From Endocalyx cinctus (taxonomy: Eukaryota; Ascomycota; Sordariomycetes; Amphisphaeriales; Apiosporaceae): DNA of 64,000 nucleotides. The notes below the pieces were generated by a model, which saw only the letters and a program-made list of their open reading frames with translations, searched no databases and was not told the DNA's origin. How positions within the stretch are numbered: position 1 is the first letter of the stretch; every line of letters begins with the position of its first letter. The translations under genes and the position numbers were made by a program. This document shows positions 38,383 to 49,856 of this stretch, piece after piece. The stretch covers positions 895,835-959,834 of the forward strand of contig BCKC01000011.1 in assembly GCA_001600455.1 (NCBI GenBank). The letters are read 5' to 3'.

Positions 38383-38611
38383 TCTTGACGGCAGTTTTGG
38401 GGATATAATTTAGTAAAAGCTCAAGAAGATTGTATCTCAAACGACGTATCTAATGTTCCCCCACACTAATTAAGTAGGTTATAAAGATTTTGGTTATTTA
38501 TTCGAAATTTACTCTCAACTGAACTCAGCAATACCAATAATAAATTTACAGCTAAGTAGAATATAGCACTGATAGGTGCCATACTGCTCTAATCATCTAT
38601 GACACACTCAC

Positions 38612-38623
38612 GTAACTGGTTAT
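38612..38623. promoter_or_regulatory. GTAAC-TG-GTTAT, candidate shared site upstream of trans-ER
   Basis: An imperfect inverted pair of the GTAAC/GTTAC type about 230 bp upstream of the enoyl reductase start. Weak alone; listed because similar pairs occur in the other two promoters of the PKS-NRPS block. Confidence 0.2.
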
Positions 38624-39021
38624 TCTTAGCCAGGTGTTCGGGGCTAATAATTGACCGAATAACTTATTTCGACTTTACCCATCTACGAATCGGTTCCTTC
38701 AAGGAGCGGACCGACTCAGGTAAGGGGCCGATCCAGCTAAGCTCGGGTAAGAGGTTGGAGCAACGCCATAAGCAAGGTTTGTAAACAATTAATAAGTAGT
38801 TACCCCAATACAATAAGCATCGGCCAGTTACTACCTTTTGGGGAATTCTTTGCTTTCATACACGCTCTTACGCCCGAGTCAGAGATGATATTTGCTTACA
38901 TATGTTTCTGAGTTTTCGCCACAGTCTATTTCACTTGTTCAGAAATGGCAACTCAAGTAATTATCCGAGTGGGTCGAAAGATAAGAAGGAAACTTAATAG
39001 AACCAAAGTATTCCACTAGTC

Positions 39022-39420
39022 TCACTCTGCAGCAACCCCAGCATCAAGAGCGCATGGCTTACCCGCATTGTGCATGAACACGTGGTGAGAAAACGGAGGA
39101 ACAGGAATCCTTGGGAAATCTAGGCTCAGATCCTGATAATCTTGGTCTCGCGTGAAGCAACTAATGTAGACTGTATTCCCGAGAGCGGAACTGGTTACTT
39201 GATTATTTCCGAGTCTCTCAGATGGTGCTGTCGCAGCCGAACAAAAATGAAAATAAAAGTAAGGCTTGAAAACCCCCTGTCAGCGCCACACCGGCCGCCT
39301 GGGCTACTCAAAGCCTAGCATTTTAGAACTTTCTGCAGGCTGCGTAAGCTCACTTATCCTCTTTCCATTATCTGGATTGCTGCCTGCACCTCAGGAATCC
39401 GGCTTGGTTCACGCGGAGGG
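39022..39420 (-). pseudogene. Decayed coding relic, family not recognised
   Basis: The region is G+C-richer than its surroundings. On the minus strand a 75-codon open stretch (39249-39022) with protein-like composition (GNTVYISCFTRDQDYQDL, PRIPVPPFSHHVFMHNAG) ends in TGA. Upstream, other frames carry AQAAGVALTGGFQALLLF, RISELTQPAESSKMLGFE and SRIPEVQAAIQIMERG, separated by stops and frame changes. This pattern suggests a gene broken by several frameshifts. No family assigned. Confidence 0.3.
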
Positions 39421-40346
39421 TGGCTGATGTATTTTACTGAATTATCTGTAATTGAGAATTGTCGTGCTAAATTTATGGGGCGTTCCCATGTTTTACGATG
39501 GGAAACTCATTGCTGAAAAGCAAGACAAATTTAATTATAGAATTTTGGACTAAGCGATGAGACTTCTTATAGATTCAGTCAACTTATATCCCCAGATTGA
39601 TCTGAGCGGTCTCCAGAGAAGTCATATCATCTTCGAGACTCGGCTAGAAAGTTTTCCATTATAAGCCTTAACGACTTGATAATACATTGTGGCACCTAGC
39701 AGTCGATTGCATAACATCAACACGCTTTCCAGTTACATCATAGGTCCTCACCTTCTCATGTTTCTCGGTAGAAATATCGAGGTAACCAGAATAGTACTGC
39801 TCATTATTTATATCAAGCGTCAACAGGAAATCCAGAATGGAAGAAGTTTCGTGCTCCACTTCCCATATAAATTATATGGTTATTATAACAGAAAATGTAC
39901 TGCAACACTTCGACAGTTCTTAATACTAAGCATGTGTGCCTTATACTATATAACAACTAACATTAAAGTAATTAGAAAGAATATGTTATACCAACCACAT
40001 CAATCTGGTCATTTAATATCATGTGACCCCTTGCTGACTTTTCTCAGTTTCAGCTCAGAATGGCTCAGGCGTGGCTCAGGTTGGCTTAGTCTTGACTAGG
40101 TCTGCTTAGGATAATAGCGTAGTCTTTTTTTATTACGGTATTAGAATCGTAATAAGTGATAAATTGATATTTTCGAATTTTATGACCAGCTAGGATATAT
40201 ATGGTCATAAATATAAAAATAAGCTTAGTTTCAAGGGTGATCCGTTCGATGGACTTTTTCTCGGATTTCTTATATTAGCTAATTATGTCAAAGCCATTGA
40301 TTAGCAATAATATTAGCCACGTACCATATCATATACCATATAGCTT

Positions 40347-40685
40347 TATATTCATATCCTACCTCAAGATCCCATGCTTCTATAGGACTCCTATGGTGGC
40401 ATAGTGAACAAGGGCGAGAACACCGCGGTACGGAACGCTGTATTTCCGACTGGGCGTAGGCGAGGTATAAGGGGTAAATAAGTCTTTAAGACAGAAATGG
40501 ATCGTATCTTCAGCGTCAGGCCCTGCATAAGCCATCAGTCCAGAATCATCGTAGCCGCTGCTAAATTCACCTAATCTTTTTTCATAAAAATATAGATATA
40601 TATATATTTCGTGGTACATTTATAAAATTCTTTTTCATAGGACTCCCATAGGAGTAACCTTCTCCTCATAGGAGGTCGTAGGATC
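40347..40685 (-). repeat. MITE-like inverted-repeat element, copy 2
   Basis: In minus orientation it begins GATCCTACGACCTCCTATGAGG and ends near CATGGGATCTTGAGGTAGG, parallel to the element at 59083-59307 (GATCCCACGACCTTCCCGTGGG to TATGGGATCTTGGCGTGGG). Its ends are inverted copies of each other (GATCCCATGCTTCTATAGGA against GATCCTACGACCTCCTATGA). The core is A/T-rich with a short TA repeat. Non-coding. Confidence 0.6.
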
Positions 40686-40892
40686 TCACAGAGTCTCATT
40701 GTAAACCTCTAATATACCATATCATATACAATACCTCATACCAGTCAATTATCGGAATTATCGAACACTAGCCATATACTAATTACTATGGTAACTGGCC
40801 AGTTGTTTAGAAACTGGACCGGCAGACGCAATTTCCAGAGGTAATTACTATTACTGGTAATTCATATTTAAAAGGTACTAGTATTAGTAATT

Positions 40893-41155
40893 ATAACGGA
40901 GAAGTAGGACTGAATAGGACCTAGTATCGGAGACGTTAAATTAAGGGGTAGAATCAAGCTAGATAACCCGGCCTGAGAGATTGACCAATCCCGTAATTAT
41001 GTATTACCATCTCAGGAAGCGTTATAAATAAGATGATGAGCTCCCGTTCGATTCATAGAAGTAGATAGATCCTTAAGCCTTAATTCAATTAGATATTTAC
41101 ATAGTACATCCAATGTGATTGCCAAGCTCCCAATCCACAGTCATAAGCTCTAACA
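40893..41155 (-). repeat. Dispersed repeat copy C (LTR-like)
   Basis: Minus-strand relative of 17454-17708. It begins TGTTAGAGCTTATGACTG and contains CTATGTAAATATCTA, CGAACGGGAGCTCA and CTACTTCTCCGTTAT. Many sites differ from copy A by C-to-T or G-to-A change. Similarity fades after the CTTCTCCGT block. Confidence 0.65.
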
Positions 41156-41309
41156 CTCTGATAGTGATGTATGCTGGTGGTAATAGGTCCTAATATACTA
41201 TCGTACGCAACATCTCTTGAACTTAAGAAGAAAAAAAAAAGAATGAATAGAATAGTAATATATTTTATTTGACCAGTGTGACCGTACAGAGCCAATTCAA
41301 CAGCTGCAC

Positions 41310-41465
41310 TTACGACAGAATTATCCTGCAACACTTCGGTATTATAATAATAACCGTGTTTCCTAAAGTAACAAATATTGCTACTTGTTAACTATACTTA
41401 CAACAAAATGATCCTGCAACATTGCGGTATTATGATAATAACTGCGTCTTAAAGTAGCAACTAAC
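41310..41465. repeat. Imperfect tandem duplication, two units about 88 bp apart
   Basis: ATCCTGCAACACTTCGGTAT followed by TATAATAATAACCG in unit 1 is repeated as ATCCTGCAACATTGCGGTAT and TATGATAATAACTG in unit 2. Both are followed by AAAGTA and an ACA/GCAACTA stretch. Diverged direct duplication of unknown origin. Confidence 0.6.
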
Positions 41466-42451
41466 TATTGTCACCAGTTTGCATATTCAAGTTCCTCCTC
41501 ATCGGTGGGTATTATACATTAATTGGTGTCCTGCTGTAGCAGCATACGATGAATCCTAACTCTTCCTTGCCGCTCTATTCAAGTCATGCATTCACTCGTT
41601 AAACAGTGTGCTATACATCTAGCTTGATAGCCATAATAGTTAAGTGATGTTTGGTACATGTATACATGCATGTGGAAAGGGTGTTATATTAATCCTGCAG
41701 CTTCAGGCGGGTTCAAAGGCCGCGATCCTTTGAAACTATCTTGATTATCTGGGAGTCAAAATATGGCACCCCATCCAAGCTTGTGAAATCCAACCGCCGT
41801 TATACAAAATTCTTGTTTTTAATTTGCAAATCGACTTATCCACCTCGGTACCACCACATTCAATTAAAGGGGGTGGCACAAAATCCGTTCATATTCTACT
41901 CTCTAGAGTTCGTTGGTAATTGGTATACATACGCTGTCATCTGTATGTAATGCCACATCATTCAGAAGGATTATTTTTTTTTCGCGGATTCCAGACCGTT
42001 CCTGCGGGGATTGTACGCGACTGTAGTCCAGAAAATCCATTTATACGTGACGTTCGATGGAAATGATGTTGTTGGGCGCCGTCCTCGGGTGAGAGGAGGT
42101 TCGATTTTCCAATGTCTGTGCTGGTATCATTGGGAGGAACAGTATCAAGTTGTTGAGAGATGAACTTCGTGTCTTTGAATGTTGAATTGACTCTGTACGA
42201 TCGTACTGTTTAAATATAATATATTATGATTCTGTAAATTCTTGTTGTTCTAATTCTTAAGTTTAAGAAATTTCCATACGTGACGACGGAGGTGAGTTGT
42301 ATCACGGCGTGTTAGATTATATGCTCTGCATGGAATATAACCGCTCTTGAGCCTATCTGTGGCAGAAATAAGGTAATATTAGTTACGGCTGGTCGCCAAA
42401 TAGATCGTCGCTTCGTTTGATAGCTATATCATACGAATAGATGGTAAGATG

Positions 42452-42806
42452 GTTTTAGATCTTATGGAAGAGGTTTGGGAGCTTGAAAATCATATACAGT
42501 GTTGCTTCAGGTAAAAAAAAAAACGAATCCGTTATTAACACCTATTTATTTATAATAGTTTATCTAGTCTCTACTCCTTTCCGATAAGTATACTATGTAA
42601 ATATTTCTTAGAATTAGGGCTTAAGGGACTATCTACTTCTATGATTCGAAAGCGAGCTCAGCACCCTATTTCCAATGCTTTCAGAGCCACAATATCCATC
42701 TATAAGATTAGTCAATCTCTCAGACCAGGCTGGCAAGATTGCTCCCACCCCCAGAATGTTATAGCTCCGAAACAAGGTCCCATTTCGTTCCACTTCTGCA
42801 GCACAG
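42452..42806 (+). repeat. Dispersed repeat copy B (LTR-like) with internal insertion
   Basis: Related to 17454-17708: TTTGGGAGCTTGAAAATCAT, CTATGTAAATAT, TTAGGGCTTAAGGGACTAT, GAGCTCAGCACCCTATTT, CTCCGAAACAAGGTCCCATT and CCACTTCTGCAGCACAG. About 95 bp near 42498-42592, absent from copies A and C, separates the first block from the rest. Confidence 0.65.
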
Positions 42807-44980
42807 GTGCGATGAGGGATCTAATATACAGTAAGGTCTGGAATAGGTAGTATACGGCAATGGAGAGGGAATACTAAGTAACGGTTTATCCAGTCACTTT
42901 ATACGCTCAAAAACTTCAACGAAACCGTAATCCTTTAAAACGTCTTGATTCGAAGGTCCTGCTGTTGGTAACTTATTCGAAAGAGCAGCCGGGCGTTGAA
43001 AGCTGGATTGTTTTATGATGTAGTTATCTCGGTCGACACTTCTATGGCGATTAAAGTGTTTGGGTTGATTAGCTGAAGTAGCCGCTCATTAGAGACCCCA
43101 ATATATTTGCAGACTATGGAGCTTTCTGTAAGAAGAAAGGGTCTACTGGAAAAACGGTAGGTCTCACGATACTCGCTAGGTAATGGAAGGATAGGCCTCA
43201 ATAATACTTTAATTCCTGGCTCTCTCTCGATGTAAAATATATCGGAGGGAGGCCATATATATATATATACATCATGATAATACATTTATACCAAGTACCC
43301 TGGTAGTTAGCTGGCACCTGACCCCTGTCACTTTTAGTCGACAGCGGTTCTGGGGATACGTCGTCATTCGAATCCAAGGTGTCTGCTAGAGAGCCATTGA
43401 TCATCTTGTCTGCTGGAGCGAACTGCTAGTTACTCTTAGATTCTAATGTGGAAGGATATAAGCTGGTCACATCGTCGAATGGCTGAGCAGGAGGCACTTG
43501 TGTGTGTCTAGGACGCTTGTTTATTTGCGAACTACGGATGCTCTCCCCCTTCTTTTGGTGATGTCATTCCCGCTTAATCGGCACCACATGACTAAGGGGG
43601 CACCGCGGGCTTCAAAATCCACGCCGGTCCGAAATCAACTATTATTAGTCGGCCTGTTATAAGATTAATAAGCGATCCCTCCTTAAAACTACCATTTAGC
43701 CATCTAATTCTGAACAAAGCTATGAAATATGAAGACAGAGGGTCACACAGAAATATTAACTTAATCCTCCATTGAGATGCCGGTTAGTATTATCTGCGTA
43801 CTCAATTCATATCTATACTTTGATCTTTATTCGGTCTTACCCAGTTGTAAATATATACCTATTATATTATAAAAAGAATTAGAAAGTCATGAATATGAGT
43901 GCAATAGTCATTTCATTAGGTTTGCCTTCAGTAAAATGTAATTATATTGGGGGGCCAGTTGCTGCGTAGCTTCTTGAAGGGGGCCCCCGGTTCGAAAATA
44001 TACAACTTCTGGTCAACTATCATACCGGGTCAGTATTCCAACAGCAGTCAACACAATTCCATGCCCGCGCAATATGGCTGTAGTTGTGACCCATTTAAAA
44101 TAGCGCTCAAGCTAGTTCACAATTTATTTTGAGGCTCTGGTCAGCACCAGAGGGAATGATTTACGTCTCCAAACGGTTTGGCGTCCAGTACTTGCTTTGC
44201 CTCACTAAAGATGCAACGCCGTTTCATTCTCGGCAATGAGATGATAGATCAAGGGTGCATCCTATGATCCCCCACGACTCTTGACGCCCCAAAAGTTTGG
44301 CTGGGAGGATGGAGAGAGTGATATCAATGTGACACCATTAGATGGTGCATTAAACATGGTAAGAAATTCCGATAAAATGGCTAGGCTTTAGGCAACAAAC
44401 TTATTAAACGTGTCGGGTTATGTTGGAAACATCACGATGGCAAAGCGATATTCCTCAGTCAGCCTTAGCCAAGGACCAGGTACTTTGTAAGCCGGCGCTG
44501 ATCAGATAAAAAAAATTACGCGCCATTGGCGGATGTACGTCTGAATTGACGTATAGGTAAGCTATAGTGGGATTAGTGGGTATAAAGCCCTGTAAATATG
44601 AACATATACGATAACCCTTGAAAATTATACAAGATCAAAGTCAAATTCGACATCAAAATTGCCGAGCCAGCGAGCTTACGAATGAGTATGATCAAAAGGT
44701 CCTGTACATTAGCGTCGTACTTTAGAATCCCACATAAAACTGTGGTTTTATCTCATCCTGATGTAACCATCACATTCAATAACACGGTGGCATGCATTTC
44801 CCCATATAATTTATGTAAGAATATACACATAATTAAATCAAAAGTTCCTATAGGTCATATGGTAGGTACTTAAGTATATATGCATACATAGTACAGTATT
44901 ACGTCCGTCCAAAATATTCGAATTCATTCATCCCTCGTAAGCATTGCCGACATTTCAGTTCTTACCGCCCCCCTATCAAA

Positions 44981-45482
44981 ATGGTTCAATCTATCCTTTT
45001 ATTTGCCTATCGCAAGCCTGGGATTACCCCGGAGGATTTTCAAGCATATTACGAAGATAAGCACATCCACTTAATCAAAGAGCTTGCGGGCGAGCATTTC
45101 CCCCTGTCTCACACCCGCCGCTACATCCAGCGCACCAAGGCCAAAGGCGATACCGAGCGCAACGCCGATTACCGAGCGACGGTCTTGTTGGGGGAGCAAT
45201 CCGACTTCGATTACGACTGTTGCTCGGAATTGATATTTGCCGATACCGCCGCCCTGTACGCGTTTAAGGAGACCATGGCGCAACCGGAGAAAGCGGCTGC
45301 CGTCGCCGCCGACGAGGAACACTTTCTGGACCGCTCGCGGTAAGTTTCCACCGTTATTAGATAAACTTCCTCGAGCCTTCTTCTTTACCCAGGCCTGCAT
45401 ACATTAGTATTCGCTAATTCTATGATGATACCGCAGGTTACCTATCGTAGTCTTAAGTGCGACTAACGTCACCACCAAATAA
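44981..45482 (+). CDS. EthD-domain protein (dimeric alpha-beta barrel)
   Basis: Two exons (intron 45340-45436) give 134 aa. The domain is visible as ILLFAYRKPGITPEDFQAYYEDKH at the N-terminus and EEHFLDRSR near the end; the second exon supplies the last strand (LPIVVLSATNV). EthD-like proteins are small cytosolic dimeric barrels. In fungal gene clusters some act on polyketide intermediates, for example in decarboxylation or ring changes; many are uncharacterised. Without the second exon the protein would stop at LDRSR and lack the final strand, so the spliced form is preferred. It sits next to an alpha/beta hydrolase gene transcribed toward it. Whether it serves one of the PKS genes is open. 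Confidence 0.85.
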
Positions 45483-45846
45483 TGTGTGGGTGTCGGATCA
45501 GGGCTACCCGAGCTTTCGGCAATCTAGGATGATCTCAGGGATGTTCCTAGACTCAACTGATCAAGTATTTACGGGCAATTAATTAGGTAATATTTCACCG
45601 TTGTTCAAGTGCCGTATATTGAATACCTTACAATGTATATATCTACGGTTGGAGCTATTTGAGTGGTATTTTTAGTGTTATGTTGCTTTAGAACATTAAA
45701 AAAACAGTTTCTTTTGTTGGCTTGTTTCAGCTTAACAGATGGCAGGGATCCTAATCAGCTTCAAACTGCCTTTTTAGCATATTAAGTACAACGCAGTTAG
45801 GGGGAAAAAATACATTTATTTGTTCTCGTATATGCCGTGTCAGGGT
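45483..45846. other. Convergent spacer
   Basis: AT-rich 3' spacer between the EthD and hydrolase genes. Nothing recognisable. Confidence 0.5.
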
Positions 45847-46983
45847 TCAGGTTGAATTATCTGCAAAAAAAAAAAAGTCCCGAGCATCCACTATGGCGCT
45901 CTCTACCTCACGCTCAAGTCCTACTCCCTCGTAAGACATGATCAGGTTATGAGTCGTAAAATCGGTCGAATGAAATTTGACCATGTTGCCGCCTACTTCT
46001 GCCATTTCCCGTGCGAATTCCTTAATCGTATCATACAAAGCTTCCGTGGAGCCAGCTTGGACAAATAAAGGAACTCTGGTTCGGAATGGATGATGTAAGG
46101 GCGATATGTACGTAAGATCCTCTTCCGTCGGGTTTTCCGGGAGGTAAGCCTGAGCACCCCACTGCATCAACGGGCCAATTAAACAATCATTTGCTGCGTT
46201 TTTACATGCGTCATAATCCGCCCCGGCTTTTGATGTTACGTGTACCCAGGGAGACCAAAGCAGCGCACCTCCTGGAAACGGGAGGCTGGATGATGTTGTC
46301 GACGTCTTTTCCAAATGTCTCAAAAACGCGATAACCAGGTTTCCGGCGGCGGAATCTCCGGCTAAAATAATGTTCTCTGGTTTTGTTCCTAAAGATAGGA
46401 TATAATTGTAAAAAGTAAGCACGTCTTGTAAAGCCGCCGGGAAACGGGTCTTATCGTCAGAAGCCGGTCGATATTGCGCGAAAAAAGTACGTGTTGCCTT
46501 CATATACCGAGTCATGGCTTTCGAAACAGGGCTTCCGTACATTTCTTGTCCAAACGCTAGGACAAACGCGCCACCGGGGAAGTGCAAAACTATTTTCTCA
46601 TCCTCCATTGGCGTGTCTTTGGGCGGTGGGGCCGGATACCACAAGCCTCCTACGGGAGCCGGTTTCGTTGCGTCGGGGGCTAAAATACCGGAATAGAGAT
46701 TTGCTTTTGCTTTGGACGGATCAACGAGAGTGTATCGTTCCCGTGCCTTTTTATGATCCGAAATCACACCGGACATGGCGTTGGAACCGGTATAGACATG
46801 GAAGACAAGAAGCTGCCGGACCACATAATTGATAATGCACAACTTCAGACTCCACTGCGGATAAGGGCGGGCTGACTTCGGGAGGTGGCGAATCGCAACG
46901 AATGGCAAAAGGGCGGTCGTTTTGAAGATAAGAAACGTAATGAAGATAGCTTTGAGTGGCTGGGTCGAAAAGATGGAAGCCAT
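45847..46983 (-). CDS. HSL-type alpha/beta hydrolase (fold-3), membrane-anchored
   Basis: A carboxyl-ester hydrolase of the hormone-sensitive-lipase group, single exon, 378 aa from ATG 46983. The longer frame upstream starts at a TTG. An N-terminal hydrophobic stretch (IFITFLIFKTTALLPFVAI) suggests a membrane anchor. The oxyanion loop HGGG reads HFPGGAF. The nucleophile elbow is GDSAAGN (Ser about 225), the acid is probably in STEALYD, and the His is in FTTHNLIMSY. The C-terminus contains a run of four Phe encoded by an A-run in the plus strand, a site prone to sequence error. Fungal relatives include cluster esterases and deacetylases; the substrate is not predictable. Confidence 0.88.
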   Translation of the reverse strand: MASIFSTQPLKAIFITFLIFKTTALLPFVAIRHLPKSARPYPQWSLKLCIINYVVRQLLVFHVYTGSNAMSGVISDHKKARERYTLVDPSKAKANLYSGILAPDATKPAPVGGLWYPAPPPKDTPMEDEKIVLHFPGGAFVLAFGQEMYGSPVSKAMTRYMKATRTFFAQYRPASDDKTRFPAALQDVLTFYNYILSLGTKPENIILAGDSAAGNLVIAFLRHLEKTSTTSSSLPFPGGALLWSPWVHVTSKAGADYDACKNAANDCLIGPLMQWGAQAYLPENPTEEDLTYISPLHHPFRTRVPLFVQAGSTEALYDTIKEFAREMAEVGGNMVKFHSTDFTTHNLIMSYEGVGLEREVESAIVDARDFFFFADNST

Positions 46984-48538
46984 AACGGGAGAGCTTGAGC
47001 CTTGCAGCAAGAGGAAAACTTGTTGACGTGAGAGGATCGAATGCGAGCTCAAAAGGCGATGGGCTAATTAAATTAAGATTGGTTAGAGACGATCTTTTTC
47101 TTTTTCCTTTTCTTTTTGCCTTTACAATAGCCGTTGAGATTTCCAGATGACAAGTTGATCCGACAAACATTCTATCATATAACATAATTAATTAATGGAA
47201 AGGTATTGAGAGAAGTGGAGCCCGTTTTTACCCCACTTCTCAAGATATAATTATCACACCTCACATATCCAGCTACCAACCCCTTCTCCCTTTTTGTAAC
47301 ACACTTTTTCTACTTACGATATTCGCTCTTCTACCGACTAAGGACTGGTTTCGCGTTATATAACCTTTTTAGCGCGTTGAAGATAGATATATTATTAAAT
47401 TCAGATCAGATCGTCAGCTCATTTTTCGTTGCTTTCGTTCCTGCGATGAAAAGCTTCAAGTTTGAAGTTTGAAAATACTTGCTGATCGGTGCTTAGTCAT
47501 ACGGAGTATGCATCTTCTCCACTAAGTTAGGAGACAAAGAGGTAAACCTGGAGAAAAGGACCCCCAACTCCCCCAACACAGACAACATCAAAAGTACCCT
47601 GCCTAGCCTGCGCACTCTAGGGTATATCACAATGTACTACACCAAGCCCGCAGGGTTGTGTAATCTACTGAATATCGTTGCTTATAGCTTAGGATGCTAG
47701 TGTATCATCATCCTGCAGCGACATTGAGCAGTATGATTTGGGAGACTCTTACGACTTGTATAGAGTATAAGCTAAATAGTATAAATGCTACCCGGCGGGG
47801 GGAACACCGGCTGACGGTGGGCGCTCCCGTACTTCTCCAGTTCTCTTCTGACCTTCCCAAAATGAATTGGCGAGGGCTAATTACTATGGGGAGTTCTGCA
47901 TTTACGTTACATAGTATCTAATAATTCATTTACCCCTGTCAGCCCTGAGCCGGGGGCGGCCTCACATCTGCCAATCAATCACACGCAGGTAATGCTGACT
48001 GCAGGTCATATTCATGGGTTTAACATCGTCACACAGCCCAATATAGTATATTTTTCACCACAGCTCCTGTTTTTTTTGTAATCCTGGATCTCTTGGGGCT
48101 TGTTAATGTACATACAAAAGTATGTATACATGTGTAAGTGCTAAGCGTAAAGGATGCGCAAGCACTATACCCCTTGAAGTATGGATGAGATGAAATGAGA
48201 TAAGACGTATGATCCTTTCAAAACGGATTCGATTCTCGTGGGATTACCGTCTCTTGTAGCATGTCTTTCTATCCTCCACAATTAGTCCATCATATGAGCG
48301 TAGCTTAAAAAATTTTTCCTTTTTCTTTTTTTTAATTATGGGTAAATAACCTGCAGAATCCAGGGGCTAAGATAATAACAGGTTGGCATGTCGAGGGTAC
48401 CTATGTAATTATAGTCCTACTTAAAACTCAAGGACATAAATCCAGACGGTTATTTATTTTAGTTTATTCTCAACATTGAGATTTTTACACGCCGAAAAAC
48501 GAAAAAGAGGGAAAGCGAGACACACAGACGACTTCGAG
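46984..48538. other. Intergenic
   Basis: Divergent region between the hydrolase and the membrane-protein gene. A small perfect inverted repeat, CTTCAA-GT-TTGAAG, is at about 47455-47468. No gene seen. Confidence 0.45.
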
Positions 48539-49856
48539 ATGTCTGAACTCACGAAAAGTGCCAGGGAGAACTTCGCTACCTGCGTAACCTTCATAGTCCT
48601 TACGACCGTGGCGGTGATCACCAGGTTTTCTTCCGGAATTTCACTGAGTAAGCGTCCTTCGGGACCAGATTGGCTTTCTCTTTTAGCCCTGTTCTTCTTT
48701 TACGCATACTGCATTGTAATTATTAACTGTATGCTTCATGACCGATCTATCCCATTCCTCAATGAACAGACGCTGACGAGGAGTAGATATATACAATGTC
48801 TCAAGCTTTCATGCTTTTGATGCCGACGCTGCTCTAGGGCTCGAAGAGTTGCGAAATCTCCTACTTGTGCGTGTTCGAATTTTGAGTTGGTGAACCTTTG
48901 TTGCGACGTGGAAAACTAATAATGTTTCTAACAGACATCCTTCATCCTCGAGATCCTCATGTCCTTTATCATCACTTTAGTCAAGTTTAGCATCCTTTGG
49001 TTCTACCACTCGATCTTCGGTATCAGTCGAACTGCTATGCTTCTGGTCTATGGGACAGGCGTTGCTTGCATCCTCTGGTTCATCATCGCCGTACTGGTCT
49101 TGATCGTATTCCAGTGTACACCTGTCGATGCGTACTGGAATCAATTTATGTCGCCAGCTGTGTGCCACGACACCAAACGCCTTCTCCTGGGTTATGAGTT
49201 GACCAACCTCTTCATCGACGTGGTGATCCTTAGCATCCCCTTAGTGACTATAGGGCAACTACAACTCGCGCGAAGCAAAAAAATTGGCGCATCTATAATG
49301 TTTCTTTTGGGTGGCTTGTGAGTATTTCCCAGGTTTTGTTGCATCACAATAAATAAATACTGATGGTCAATCTAGTGTCTGCATATCGAGTATTGTCCGG
49401 TTGACAACTATTTTTGACGCCAGTAACCCTTCAAGGCCAGGTACGTAACGTGTGCCGCTCTCACGGCGATTGAGTGAAACTGACGACCCGATAGTCTTGT
49501 TCGCGGCCTCGATAGTCTGGTCAACTATACAAAACGGGCTCGCCATCATCTGCAGTTGTATACCGACCTTTGGCCCCATATTCGCGACCCTCTCCAAGCC
49601 TTTCTACTATCTTAGCAACCGATACAGTTCTAACCGCTCAAAAAGCAAGACACCCATGGGTACCAATGGCTCTTCTCGACGGAAATTTAGAGGAGACGAT
49701 GGCCATGAGGATAACGATTCATGGGCTCGGATTGGATCGAACGAAGGACCGGACTCAAACACGTGGAACGTAAAGTTTAACAAGAGCAATGAGCATATAC
49801 TCCAGCCACTTCCTTCAAAGGGTATAGTCGTAGACCGACAGGTAGACATAGTGTAA
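48539..49856 (+). CDS. Fungal rhodopsin-like integral membrane protein (7-TM type)
   Basis: Five exons (introns 48729-48786, 48867-48934, 49318-49375, 49441-49494) give 359 aa. The hydrophobic segments match the fungal family often labelled 'rhodopsin domain/PTH11-related': TM1 CVTFIVLTTVAVITRF, TM2 WLSLLALFFFYAYCIVIIN, then ILMSFIITLVKFSILWFYHSIF, the family hallmark FQCTPVDAYW, LFIDVVILSIPLVTI, FLLGGFVCISSIVRL and LFAASIVWSTIQNGLAIICSCIP. A polar tail of about 80 residues follows. No retinal-binding Lys is expected in this family, and its function is unknown; some members are suspected surface receptors. The second and fifth exons are short or use weak sites but every phase agrees, and branch-like CTGAC is present in introns 1 and 4. 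Confidence 0.82.

Larger units (their letters stand above)
38383..44980. other. Gene-poor, repeat-rich AT-rich region
   Basis: About 6.6 kb without an intact gene that I can support. It contains a decayed coding relic (39022-39420), an inverted-repeat element (about 40347-40685), two LTR-like copies (40893-41155 and 42452-42806), a diverged tandem duplication (41310-41465) and a TA microsatellite near 43255-43270. The first 250 bp form the trans-ER promoter. Confidence 0.55.

Noticed and set aside
42090..42112. GGTTCGATTTTCC string resembling a tRNA T-arm
   Set aside because: No matching acceptor stem or anticodon arm in the preceding 70 bases.
43250..43272. TA dinucleotide run
   Set aside because: Simple microsatellite; no sign of function.
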